A stretch of DNA of 64,000 bases from assembly GCF_013377085.1 (NCBI RefSeq), contig NZ_JACAAX010000027.1:1-64000 (forward strand). The letters run 5' to 3'. Of the stretch, positions 7,693 through 15,825 are shown in pieces (the stretch's first letter is position 1; each line of letters begins with the position of its first letter). A model generated the notes under the pieces. The model ran no database searches and was not told the origin of the DNA. It saw only the letters and a program-made list of their open reading frames with translations. A program made the translations under genes and the position numbers. This DNA comes from Rhodoplanes sp. (GTDB taxonomy: Bacteria; Pseudomonadota; Alphaproteobacteria; Rhizobiales; Xanthobacteraceae).

Positions 7693-8832
7693 ATGCGCAT
7701 CCGCTCCGTCACCGCCGTTCCGATCTCCTTCCGGGTCCCGCAGGGCCAGAACGTCACGCTCGGCATCGGCCGCGCCGTCAAGCGCGACGCCGTGCTGGTG
7801 AAGATCGAGACCGACGAAGGGGTGACGGGCTGGGGCGAGTCCCATCACGGCCGCTGCCCGGGCGCCATCGCCAAGCTGGTCGACACGACGATCTCCGAGC
7901 TGGTGGTCGGGCTCGACGCGCTCGACGTGGTCGGCGTGTGGAGCCGCGTCCACCGCATGCAACTCGCCAGCCACGGCATGGGGGCCGCCGCCGCGATGGC
8001 GCTCTCCGGCATCGACCTCGCTTTGTGGGACATCCGCGGAAAAGTCGCGGGCTGGCCGCTCTACCGCATGCTCGGCGGCTCGTCCAAACCGATCAAGGCC
8101 TATGCCGGCGGCATCTCGCTCGGCTGGCAGGCGCCGGAGTCGCTCGCCGACGAGGCGCAGAGCTATGTCGAGGCCGGCTGGCGGGCGCTCAAGCTGCGCT
8201 GCGGCGACGTCGTGGCGCGCGACCTCGCCCGCGTGCGGGCGGTCCGCGAGCGTCTCGGCGACGAGATCGACATCCTGGTCGACGCCAACACCAATTACAG
8301 CCTCGACGACGCCCGCCGCGCCATCCCGGTGTTCGACGAGCTCGGCGTCGGCTGGCTGGAGGAGCCGTTCTCGCCGCTCGACGACCGCGCCTACGAGACC
8401 GCGACCAGCTACGGCACCGTGCCGCTCGCCGCCGGCGAGAACCACTTCACCCGGTTCGACTTCACCCGGCTGATCGACGGCGGCGCCGTGACGGTGCTGC
8501 AGCCCGACCTGTCCAAGACCGGCGGCATCACCGAGACGATGCGGATCGCCGCCATCGGCTCGGCCTGGAAGCTGACCATCAACCCGCACACCTCGGCGAC
8601 CGGCGTCAACATGGCTGCGACCCTCAATCTGCTCGCCGCGATCGACAACCCCGGCTATTTCGAGGGCGACCTCGCCAAGCACAATCCCTTCCGCGACGAG
8701 GTCGGCGGCATCCCGTACCGGCTCGACGCCGACGGCTGCGTGCGCCCCTCCGAAAAGCCCGGCATCGGGCTGGAGGTCGACGAGGCCTTCATCAAGGCGC
8801 ATCCGCTGATCGACGGCCCCTGCTACGTGTGA
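7693..8832 (+). CDS. Enolase-superfamily (mandelate racemase/muconate lactonizing type) dehydratase, copy 2
   Basis: 379 residues from ATG 7693, preceded by GAGGA; the frame extends 18 bases upstream into the previous gene. Fold and motifs as in the copy at 4659: Asp197 (VDAN), Glu223 (LEEP), Glu249 (AGEN), Asp272 (LQPD) and His299 (NPHT). The second-strand catalytic pair is K167-x-R169 in place of K-x-K. The two enzymes are diverged paralogues, not recent duplicates. They may act on different epimers, or one may racemise and the other dehydrate. Confidence 0.9.
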   Translation: MRIRSVTAVPISFRVPQGQNVTLGIGRAVKRDAVLVKIETDEGVTGWGESHHGRCPGAIAKLVDTTISELVVGLDALDVVGVWSRVHRMQLASHGMGAAAAMALSGIDLALWDIRGKVAGWPLYRMLGGSSKPIKAYAGGISLGWQAPESLADEAQSYVEAGWRALKLRCGDVVARDLARVRAVRERLGDEIDILVDANTNYSLDDARRAIPVFDELGVGWLEEPFSPLDDRAYETATSYGTVPLAAGENHFTRFDFTRLIDGGAVTVLQPDLSKTGGITETMRIAAIGSAWKLTINPHTSATGVNMAATLNLLAAIDNPGYFEGDLAKHNPFRDEVGGIPYRLDADGCVRPSEKPGIGLEVDEAFIKAHPLIDGPCYV

Positions 8833-8848
8833 GGCGACCCCCACCCTC

Positions 8849-8955
8849 GGTCATTCCGGGACGCCGCGCAGCGGCGGGCCCGGAATCCATACACACAGAC
8901 CGGGCTTATGGACTCCGGGGCTCGCGGGTCTGCAGCCCGCGCCCCGGAATGACGG
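8849..8955. repeat. Dispersed palindromic repeat, family B, copy 1
   Basis: About 105 bases bounded by GGTCATTCCGGG and CCCCGGAATGAC, with an internal CCCGGAATCCATA / TATGGACTCCGGGG pair. A second copy is at 46600-46704. The 560-base gap 8833-9393 holds this repeat, then about 430 bases with no convincing gene, an AT-rich palindrome at 9128, and the leader of the hydroxylase operon. Confidence 0.75.
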
Positions 8956-9127
8956 CCGATCCGGCGGCGCGACACTCCCGCCTGATCACGTTGTTTGCCG
9001 CGCTGCAGCATCAACGGCCGGACACGATGCTGCAACGCAATGTAAACGCTGACGAATTTGCTGCGTGCGGCGGCACATCATTTGATCCGCGCCGTCATCA
9101 ATCGCGACGCATACTGGAACGCTTCTG

Positions 9128-9141
9128 AAATATCGATATTT
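9128..9141. promoter_or_regulatory. 14-bp AT-rich palindrome upstream of the molybdenum hydroxylase genes
   Basis: AAATATCGATATTT is a perfect palindrome followed by a T run, standing out in GC-rich DNA. It lies about 250 bases before the first hydroxylase gene. It could be an operator or part of a promoter; there is no direct evidence of which. Confidence 0.4.
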
Positions 9142-9393
9142 TTTGGCGCGCCGCGCCGGGATGCCGCGTCAGTCCTGCAGCCTGCGACGATGAGGCCCGT
9201 GTTTCCCGGGCTTGTCGATCTGCCGGGAAGCATGCACGTTCTGAAGGTCATTCAGCCGGCTCTCGAATCTGCTCGATGTCGCGCACCTCCCTTTCGGACC
9301 CGAACTGACCACGGCTTCGACCGAACGCCGCCGGAGTTCCGAACCTTCCGCCCGACACGGCAGCCCGACCGGCCCACCGCCGAGGCTTGCAAC

Positions 9394-10281
9394 ATGAAAC
9401 CGTTCGGATACGTGGCGGCGAAGGATTCGGAGCACGCGGTGGCGTTGCTGGCCGAGTACGGCCAAGGCGCCAAGGTCCTGGCCGGCGGCACCGACCTTCT
9501 CGCCGATATGAAGTTCACGCCCCATCCGCCGCCCGAGGTCGTCGTCGACATCTCGCGCGCCGCCGACCTCAAGGGCATCGCGCTCACCGACGCCGGCCTG
9601 CGCATCGGGGCGCTCACCACCCACAGCGAGATCGTGCACTCCGCCGTCGTTCACCAGGTGGCGCCGGCCCTCGCCGATGCGGCCGTGGTGATCGGCGCCG
9701 TGCAGACCCGCAATCTCGGCACCATCGGCGGCAACCTGATGACCTGCGTGCCGTCGATGGACTCCGGCCCGACGCTGCTGGCCTTCGAGGCGCTGGTGAC
9801 GATCGCCGGCCCGTCCGGCCGCCGCACCATCCCGCTGTCGGACTTGTTCGTGGCGCCGCGCAAAACCAGCCTCGCGGTCGGCGAGCTTCTGGTCGAGGTG
9901 ATCGTCCCGAAGGCGAACCTCTACAAGCCGACCGCCTTCCAGAAGTTCGGGTTGCGCAAGGGCCAGGCGCTGGCGCTGGTCAATGCCGCGGCGAGCTTCT
10001 GGACCTCCGAGGGCCTCTTCTCCGAGCCGCGGATCGCGCTCGGCGCGGTCGCGCCGACCGTCATCCGGGCACCCAAGGCCGAGGCCTATCTGTCCGGCCG
10101 GCCCGTCTCCGAGGAGGCGATGGCCGAGGCCGGACGCATCGCCGCCACCGAAGCCAAGCCGATCACCGATTTCCGGGCCAGCGCGGACTACCGTCGCGAC
10201 CTCGTCGCCGTTCTGGTGAAGCGCGCCCTCGCCGGCGCCTGGGACCGGGCGACCCCGAACCAGAAGGAGCTCGCATCATGA
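9394..10281 (+). CDS. Molybdenum hydroxylase FAD-binding (medium) subunit, CoxM/CutM type
   Basis: 295 residues from ATG 9394; the frame is open 336 bases further upstream but without family similarity. FAD motifs AGGTD (30-34) and TIGGN (110-114) are characteristic of the xanthine dehydrogenase/CO dehydrogenase medium subunit. It passes electrons from the 2Fe-2S subunit to FAD and an acceptor. The stop overlaps the next ATG (ATGA), indicating translational coupling. First gene of a four-gene set (FAD, FeS, two Mo parts). Confidence 0.93.
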   Translation: MKPFGYVAAKDSEHAVALLAEYGQGAKVLAGGTDLLADMKFTPHPPPEVVVDISRAADLKGIALTDAGLRIGALTTHSEIVHSAVVHQVAPALADAAVVIGAVQTRNLGTIGGNLMTCVPSMDSGPTLLAFEALVTIAGPSGRRTIPLSDLFVAPRKTSLAVGELLVEVIVPKANLYKPTAFQKFGLRKGQALALVNAAASFWTSEGLFSEPRIALGAVAPTVIRAPKAEAYLSGRPVSEEAMAEAGRIAATEAKPITDFRASADYRRDLVAVLVKRALAGAWDRATPNQKELAS

Positions 10282-10775
10282 ACGTGACCCTCACCGTCAA
10301 CGGCGAGATCCGCTCGGCCTCGGTGCCGCCCGAGACGACGCTCCTGGTCTTCCTGCGCGAGCACCTGTTGCTGACCGGGGCCAAGACCGGCTGCGACATC
10401 GGCGATTGCGGCGCCTGCACCGTGATCGTCGACGGCAAGGCCGTGAACGCCTGCCTGATGCTGGCCGCCCAGGCCGACGGCCGTGCCGTCACCACCATCG
10501 AGGGCCTCGCCACCCGCGAGGGTCTGCATCCGCTGCAGAAGGTGTTCGAGGAGACCGGCGCGCTCCAATGCGGCTTCTGCGGTCCGGGCGTGATCCTGAC
10601 CTCGAAGGCGCTGCTCGACGAGAATCCGGACCCGACCACCGAAGAGATCCGCACCGCGCTGGCCGGCAATCTGTGCCGCTGCACGGGCTATGTGAAGATG
10701 ATCGACGGCATCCACGAAGCCGCCAAGATGATGCAGTCGGCGACCCCCGCGCTTCCGGCGCCCGAGCAACGGTGA
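10278..10775 (+). CDS. Molybdenum hydroxylase 2Fe-2S subunit, CoxS type
   Basis: 165 residues. The plant-type 2Fe-2S cluster is bound by Cys39, Cys44, Cys47 and Cys59 (GCDIGDCGACTV), and the second, helical-domain cluster by Cys98, Cys101, Cys133 and Cys135 (CGFCGPG, LCRCTGY). All eight ligands are present. It carries electrons from the Mo site to the FAD subunit. The start overlaps the preceding stop, and the next gene starts 8 bases after this one. Confidence 0.95.
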   Translation: MNVTLTVNGEIRSASVPPETTLLVFLREHLLLTGAKTGCDIGDCGACTVIVDGKAVNACLMLAAQADGRAVTTIEGLATREGLHPLQKVFEETGALQCGFCGPGVILTSKALLDENPDPTTEEIRTALAGNLCRCTGYVKMIDGIHEAAKMMQSATPALPAPEQR

Positions 10776-10783
10776 GGAGCAGC

Positions 10784-12184
10784 ATGGCCGAAGACCTGGA
10801 CGTCCTCGACAAGACCCGCATCGCGCCCGTCGACTCGCTTCGACGTGCCGACGAAGACCTCCGCCTTCCGGTGGTCGCCCGGCCGTCGACGCTGCCGCTG
10901 GAACCGCCGCTGGTCCCGCAGGTCGGCGAGCAGACCCATGCGGTGGGCCTGCGGGCGCAGCGGCCCGACAGCCGCGATCACGGCCTCGGCCTGACCCGCT
11001 ACATCGACGACATCGCCCTGCCGGGCATGCTCTACGCCAGGATCAAGCGGGCCGGCGTCGCGTCGGCCCGGATCAAGAGCATCGACATCAGCGCGGCCGA
11101 AGCCATGCCGGGCGTGATGGCGGTGCTGCTCGGCCGCGAGATCCCGACCAACTTGTTCGGCACCAGCATCGTCGACCAGCCGCTGCTGGCCGACCCGATC
11201 GTCCGCCAGGCCGGCGACGGCGTCGCCGCGGTCGCGGCCGTCACCGAGCAGATCGCCCAGGCGGCGTGCGACGCCATCAAGGTCGAGTACGAGCCGCTGC
11301 CGGGCGTCTACGATGCGATCGAGGCGTTGAAGCCGGAGTCCCACAAGGTCCACGGCGGCGACACCAACGTGTACGCCAAGAAGGTGATCCGCCAGGGCGA
11401 CGTCGAGAGGGGCTTCGCCGAGTCCTACCGGATCTACGAGGACGAGTATTACACGCCCGGCATCGAACACGCGCCGATGGAGCCGTTCACCTCCATCGCC
11501 GACTGGGACTCCAACGGGCGCCTCACGGTCTACGCCTCGATCGGCCGCATCACGCTGGCGCGCGTCGACCTGTCGAAGACGCTGCACGTCCCGATCAGCC
11601 GCATCCGAGTGATCGGCACCATCGTCGGCGGCAACTTCGGCGGCAAGAACGAGATCCGCCACGAGCCGGTGCTGGCGCTGCTCGCCAAGAAGGCCGGGCG
11701 GCCCGTGAAGGGACGCTTCACCCGCGTCGAGGAGTTCGTCGCGAGCACCATCCGGCACGCCTTCTTCATGAAGTACAAGACCGGCGTCAGCAAGGACGGC
11801 AAGATCCTCGCCCGCCAGATCCGCATGATACTGGACGGCGGCGCCTACTGCTCGTTCAGCGAGACGACGCTCGGCAAGGCCTGCATCCTGTCGACCGGCC
11901 CGTACCACGTCCCCAACTCCTTCATCGAGGGATACGTGGTCTACACCAACAAGACGACGGCGGGCTCGATGCGAGGCTTCGGTGCCCCGCAGGTGTGCTT
12001 CGCCTACGAATCGCAGATGGACGACATCGCCCGCGATCTGAAGATCGACCCGCTCGAGCTGCGCATGAAGAATTTCTTCCGCGACGGCTCGATGACGGCG
12101 ACCGGCCAGGTGCTGCACAGCGTCAAGGTGATCGAGTCGATGCAGAACGCGGTGAAGAAGTTCGGCTGGGAGACGCAGTCATGA
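10784..12184 (+). CDS. Molybdenum hydroxylase Mo-binding subunit, N-terminal part
   Basis: 466 residues; ATG 10784 follows GAGGAG. It corresponds to the first part of the xanthine-dehydrogenase large subunit: the a/b hammerhead domain (about 60-170), then the first Mo-pterin segment with VGGNFGGKNE, the LDGGAYCSFSETT stretch and GSMRGFGAPQ. It ends just after the second-segment connection and overlaps the next gene by ATGA. A single large subunit is about 770-800 residues; here it is divided as in the four-subunit nicotinate dehydrogenase of Eubacterium barkeri (NdhL + NdhM). The intact motifs argue against a frameshift relic. Confidence 0.9.
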   Translation: MAEDLDVLDKTRIAPVDSLRRADEDLRLPVVARPSTLPLEPPLVPQVGEQTHAVGLRAQRPDSRDHGLGLTRYIDDIALPGMLYARIKRAGVASARIKSIDISAAEAMPGVMAVLLGREIPTNLFGTSIVDQPLLADPIVRQAGDGVAAVAAVTEQIAQAACDAIKVEYEPLPGVYDAIEALKPESHKVHGGDTNVYAKKVIRQGDVERGFAESYRIYEDEYYTPGIEHAPMEPFTSIADWDSNGRLTVYASIGRITLARVDLSKTLHVPISRIRVIGTIVGGNFGGKNEIRHEPVLALLAKKAGRPVKGRFTRVEEFVASTIRHAFFMKYKTGVSKDGKILARQIRMILDGGAYCSFSETTLGKACILSTGPYHVPNSFIEGYVVYTNKTTAGSMRGFGAPQVCFAYESQMDDIARDLKIDPLELRMKNFFRDGSMTATGQVLHSVKVIESMQNAVKKFGWETQS

Positions 12185-13197
12185 AGCATCGCGGACGTGG
12201 CCTGGCGAGCATGTGGTATCCGGTCGGGTTCACCGGCTACGCGAACCCGAGCGGTGCGGTCGTCAAGGTGAACGAGGACGGCACCGCCGTCGTCCTCACC
12301 GGCACGGTGGAGACCGGCCAGGGCTCGCTCGGCGTGCTCGGCCAGATCGCCGCCGAGGCGCTCGGCCTCGCCCCGAACGACATCCACATCATCTCGGGCG
12401 ACACCGACACCTGCCCGATGGACACCGGCGCCATCGCCAGCCGCACCACCTACATCACCGGCAACGCCGTGCGGATCGCCGCCGAGAAGGCGCGCGACAT
12501 CCTGTTCGAGGTGGCGGCCGAGATGCTCGGCGTGAAGCCGAACATGCTGGAGGCGAAGGACCACAAGATCCAGGTGCAGAGCTTCCCGTCCCGCAACGTC
12601 GCCATCGCCGACGTCTCCTCGCGGGCCCACAACGGCATCGGCACGCCGCCGATCGGCAGCGCCACCTGGAACCCGCCGATGGTGCCGATGGATCCGGAGA
12701 CCGGACAGGGCAAGCCGTTCGGCACCTATGTCTACGCCACCCAGATCGCCGAGGTCGACGTCGACGACGAGACCGGCGAGGTCGAGGTGCTGCGCGTCAC
12801 CGCGTCGCACGACTGCGGCACGGCGATCAATCCGATGCTGGTCGAAGGCCAGATCGACGGCGGCGTCTACATGGGCCTCGGCTTCGCGCTGTACGAGGAG
12901 ATCCTGTTCGACAAGGCGGGCAAGCAGATCAACTGCAACCTCACCAACTACATCATGCCGACCACGCTCGACATGCCGGCGATCGACGAGGACATCGTCG
13001 AGAACTACGACCACACCGGCCCGTTCGGCGCCAAGGCGGTCGGCGAGCCGAGCCTGGTGCCGACCGCTCCGGCGATCACCAACGCGATCTACGACGCCGT
13101 CGGCGTGCGCATCACCGCGCTGCCGGCGACCGCCGAGCGCGTGCTCGCCGCCATCAAGGCGAAGCGTGCCCGCGAGCAGAAGCAGATCCCGGCCTGA
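12181..13197 (+). CDS. Molybdenum hydroxylase Mo-binding subunit, C-terminal part
   Basis: 338 residues, coupled to the previous gene by ATGA. It contains the rest of the large subunit: the VETGQG pterin-binding motif (43-48), SHDCGTAINP, and the catalytic glutamate Glu289 in AVGEPSLVPTAPAITNAI. That glutamate activates Mo-bound water in hydroxylases such as xanthine dehydrogenase. With the three preceding genes it forms a complete hydroxylase of the NdhLMFS layout. Substrate unknown; N-heteroaromatic or related ring hydroxylation is plausible. Confidence 0.9.
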   Translation: MKHRGRGLASMWYPVGFTGYANPSGAVVKVNEDGTAVVLTGTVETGQGSLGVLGQIAAEALGLAPNDIHIISGDTDTCPMDTGAIASRTTYITGNAVRIAAEKARDILFEVAAEMLGVKPNMLEAKDHKIQVQSFPSRNVAIADVSSRAHNGIGTPPIGSATWNPPMVPMDPETGQGKPFGTYVYATQIAEVDVDDETGEVEVLRVTASHDCGTAINPMLVEGQIDGGVYMGLGFALYEEILFDKAGKQINCNLTNYIMPTTLDMPAIDEDIVENYDHTGPFGAKAVGEPSLVPTAPAITNAIYDAVGVRITALPATAERVLAAIKAKRAREQKQIPA

Positions 13198-13244
13198 CCT
13201 CGCCCCCTTTTGCGGCCGCGGAAGACGGCCGCCTCGACCCCCTG

Positions 13245-13272
13245 ACGGCGCCGCGAGGCGCCGTTTCTTTTT
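13245..13272 (+). terminator. Rho-independent terminator of the hydroxylase operon
   Basis: An 8-bp perfect stem ACGGCGCC / GGCGCCGT with GCGA loop is followed by TTCTTTTT. It lies 48 bases after the last hydroxylase stop codon. Confidence 0.88.
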
Positions 13273-13306
13273 GTCGGTCGCGCTTCTCGTCGGTGGCGAT
13301 TTTCGA

Positions 13307-14038
13307 TCAGCCGACCGACGCCCGTGCGGACCCGCGCGCCAGCCGCGCGATGATCGCCTCGCGCTCCCGGCGCGACGGGGCGGCGCGGGCCTTGGCGGCG
13401 GCGAGAACGGCGGCCGGTGCCGTATCCGGGGTGCCGGACCGGAACGGCGGCTGCGGGGCGTATTCGAGCGCGAGCTGGATCTCCTCGGCTCGCTCACGGC
13501 CGACCACCGCGCCGACCACCGCCAGCGCCAGGTCGATCCCCGAGGTGACGCCGGCCGCCGTGAACAGATTGCCGTCGCGCACCACCCGTTCGTCGACCGG
13601 CACGGCCCCGAAAGCGGGGAGGAAATCGTGCGAGTTCCAGTGCGTCGTGGCGCGCCGACCTTTCAACAGGCCGGCGGCACCGAGCAGCAGCGCGCCGGTG
13701 CACACGCTGCACAGCCAGGGCGTCCGCGCCGCCGTCACGCGCAGGAAGTCCAGCACCTCGGCGTCCGTGAGCAGGCGGTTGACGCCGATTCCGCCGGGCA
13801 CGCAGAGCACGTCGAGCGGCGAGCCCTCGGCGAATGTCGCGGTCGGCGCGAACGGCAGACGTCCGGACGACATCACCGGAGCGCAGTCCTTCCACAAGAG
13901 GCTCACGACCGCGTCCGGCACGGCACCGAACACCTCGTAGGGCCCGGTCAGATCGAGCACCTGGATTCCAGGAAAGACGAGCAGGCCGATCCGGAGCGGA
14001 CTGGCGTCGCGGGGGGTGGGATCGTCGGTCATCGGCAT
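13307..14038 (-). CDS. DJ-1/PfpI-family protein (isonitrile hydratase-like)
   Basis: 243 residues from ATG 14038, which has CCAGGA upstream. Single class-I glutamine amidotransferase-like domain starting LRIGLLVFPGIQVLDLTGPYEVF. The nucleophile-elbow cysteine is in SVCTGALLLGAAGLLKGRRATTHW, which matches isonitrile hydratases and the N-terminal domain of GlxA regulators. No DNA-binding domain. Divergent from a GlxA-type regulator with only 73 bases between, so probably controlled by it. Activity could be small-molecule hydration or ligand sensing. Confidence 0.85.
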   Translation of the reverse strand: MPMTDDPTPRDASPLRIGLLVFPGIQVLDLTGPYEVFGAVPDAVVSLLWKDCAPVMSSGRLPFAPTATFAEGSPLDVLCVPGGIGVNRLLTDAEVLDFLRVTAARTPWLCSVCTGALLLGAAGLLKGRRATTHWNSHDFLPAFGAVPVDERVVRDGNLFTAAGVTSGIDLALAVVGAVVGRERAEEIQLALEYAPQPPFRSGTPDTAPAAVLAAAKARAAPSRREREAIIARLARGSARASVG

Positions 14039-14100
14039 GTCCTGGTTTGGCGCCGCTGGCGGCGCGATCGGCATTGACAAACGGACCCTAACCGGGGAGC

Positions 14101-14120
14101 CTTTGGCGCAAATGCCAAAG
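14101..14120. promoter_or_regulatory. 7-bp inverted repeat overlapping the GlxA start codon
   Basis: CTTTGGC (14101-14107), a six-base spacer and GCCAAAG (14114-14120) form a perfect inverted repeat that includes the ATG at 14112. Its position between two divergent regulatory-type genes suggests an autoregulatory operator. Confidence 0.5.
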
Positions 14121-15149
14121 ACCCCTCGAAATACGCCATCCTTACCGCGCCGGATCGAGTTCCTGGCGTTTCCGCGCGTGCAGCTTCTCGACCTCGCCGG
14201 GCCCCTGCAGGTATTCGCCACCGCGAACGACTGGTTGGACGAGCACGGGCGCGCCCGTGCCTACGACCCCGTCGTAGTGGCCGAGGCGCCGCAGGTGGTG
14301 TCCTCGGCCGGTCTCGGTCTCGCGGCGCAGCCGCTGCCGGCGGCCGACAAACCGGTCGACACCCTGATCGTCGCCGGCGGTTTCGGGGTCGGTGCCGCCT
14401 GCGAGGGCGCACTCCCGGACTGGATTCTTGCGCGCGCCGGAAGTGCGCGCCGCATCGCCTCGGTGTGCAGCGGGGCCTTCCTGCTGGCGACGGCCGGACT
14501 TCTGGACGGGCGGCGCGCCGTGACCCACTGGAACCGCTGCGCCGAGTTCGCCGAAAGTTTTCCGCAGGTGCGGCTCGAGCCCGACCCGATCTTCATCCAG
14601 GATGGGCCGATCTGGACCTCGGCCGGCATCACGGCCGGCATCGATCTGGCGCTGGCGCTGGTCGAGGCCGATCTCGGGCCCGAGGTGGCGCTCGCCGCCG
14701 CGCGCCAGCTCGTCGTGTTCCTCAAGCGCCCCGGCGGGCAGAGCCAGTTCTCGACCGCGCTGGCGCTGCAGCACCGTGGCGACGGGCGCTTCGCCGAGCT
14801 TCACGCCTGGATATCGGACCACCTGACCGCGGACCTGTCGGTCGTGGCGCTCGCGGCCGCCGCGGCGATGAGCGAGCGCAGCTTCGTGCGCCACTATCAC
14901 GCCGTCACCGGGGAGACGCCGGCCCGCGCGGTCGAGCGGATCCGCGTCGAAGCGGCCCGCCGGCTGCTGGAGACCGGGCTCGCCGTGAAGCAGGCCGCCC
15001 ATCGCTGCGGTTTCGGCTCCGAGGAGACCATGCGACGCGCGTTTCTGCGCAACCTCGGCGCCTCGCCGCAGGAGTATCGCGAGCGCTTTTCGCACACACG
15101 CGACCAGGCGCGGCCCCGGGCGCCGTCCGCCCGCGTCACTGTTGCATGA
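14112..15149 (+). CDS. GlxA-family AraC-type transcriptional regulator
   Basis: 345 residues from ATG 14112; longer in-frame starts would overlap the divergent gene. The N-terminal DJ-1/PfpI domain (about 12-190) has SVCSGAFLLATAGLLDGRRAVTHW, aligned with the neighbour's cysteine elbow. The C-terminal AraC DNA-binding domain has two helix-turn-helices (SVVALAAAAAMSERSFVRHY; VKQAAHRCGFGSEETMRRAF). Family members activate genes for amine, betaine or arginine use or respond to unknown ligands. It shares a regulatory region with the divergent DJ-1-like gene. Confidence 0.92.
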   Translation: MPKTPRNTPSLPRRIEFLAFPRVQLLDLAGPLQVFATANDWLDEHGRARAYDPVVVAEAPQVVSSAGLGLAAQPLPAADKPVDTLIVAGGFGVGAACEGALPDWILARAGSARRIASVCSGAFLLATAGLLDGRRAVTHWNRCAEFAESFPQVRLEPDPIFIQDGPIWTSAGITAGIDLALALVEADLGPEVALAAARQLVVFLKRPGGQSQFSTALALQHRGDGRFAELHAWISDHLTADLSVVALAAAAAMSERSFVRHYHAVTGETPARAVERIRVEAARRLLETGLAVKQAAHRCGFGSEETMRRAFLRNLGASPQEYRERFSHTRDQARPRAPSARVTVA

Positions 15150-15161
15150 CCGGGGTCGCCC

Positions 15162-15683
15162 TCAGCAATCGGCCGCGGTGTCGCTCTCTCCCTCGTCCAT
15201 GCCTGCCAGCGTCTCGGCGAGCTGGCGATTGACGCGCGCCAGCAGATTGGCAAGTGCGGCGCGGTCGGCCTCCTCCCAGCTCGCGAACAGGGCGGCGATG
15301 CGGGCGAGCCGCAGGTTGCGCATGCCCTGGGCGCGGGCCGAGCCCTCCGGGGTCGGCTCGATCAGGGCACTGCGGCGGTCGGCCGGGTTGGTGTGGCGCT
15401 TGACCAGGCCGGCCTTCTCCATGGCGGCGACTTGGCGCGTGACGGTGGAATCGTCGAGCGCCAAGCCGGTCGCCAGGCTGCCGATGCTGCGCGGACCGTC
15501 GGCGAGGCGCAGCAGCAGCAGGTAATGGGCCCGCTCGAGCGGGTAGGCGCGCTTGCGGTTGATCGCCTCCATGGACCTGGCCAAAAAGGCGAATTCCTGC
15601 TCCAGCCGCGCCGTCACAGCGCCCTGCTCTGTGGACCCCTGGTCTGACCGATGGTCGGCCACCGCTGCCCCCTCCGGCCGCAC
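15162..15683 (-). CDS. MarR-family transcriptional regulator
   Basis: 173 residues from GTG 15683; a GTG at 15662 is an alternative. Winged helix-turn-helix with IGSLATGLALDDSTVTRQVAAMEKAGLVKR and the wing NPADRRSALIEPTPEG. Divergent from an MFS exporter, the classic MarR arrangement, with twin 12-bp repeats bracketing the exporter promoter. Likely represses the exporter until a toxic or phenolic ligand binds. Confidence 0.92.
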   Translation of the reverse strand: MRPEGAAVADHRSDQGSTEQGAVTARLEQEFAFLARSMEAINRKRAYPLERAHYLLLLRLADGPRSIGSLATGLALDDSTVTRQVAAMEKAGLVKRHTNPADRRSALIEPTPEGSARAQGMRNLRLARIAALFASWEEADRAALANLLARVNRQLAETLAGMDEGESDTAADC

Positions 15684-15719
15684 CTGCCCGCCTTGGCGGC
15701 ACCAGCACGGCGATTTTGA

Positions 15720-15775
15720 TGCATCATACAGCTTGTTTCTGGCGGGCGCCGCCGCTATTTATCTGCATCGTACAG
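15720..15775 (+). promoter_or_regulatory. MFS promoter bracketed by two 12-bp repeats
   Basis: TGCATCATACAG (15720-15731) and TGCATCGTACAG (15764-15775) differ by one base and start 44 bases apart, about four helical turns. Between them is a promoter: TTGTTT (15733-15738), a 17-base spacer, and TATTTA (15756-15761). One repeat abuts the -35 box and the other sits at the expected start of transcription, ideal for repression by the divergent MarR protein. Confidence 0.75.
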
Positions 15776-15825
15776 ATTTCATCGTTCCACCCCCCTTACC
15801 CCCGCCCTTGCCAGGTAAAGCAGCC

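Noticed and set aside
10784-13197. Frameshifted pseudogene of a single large subunit
   Set aside because: The junction is a clean ATGA overlap, all motifs are intact, and a two-chain form is known in nicotinate dehydrogenase.
14075-14080. TTGACA as a -35 box for the GlxA gene
   Set aside because: No acceptable -10 box at 16-18 bases, and transcription would start almost at the ATG.
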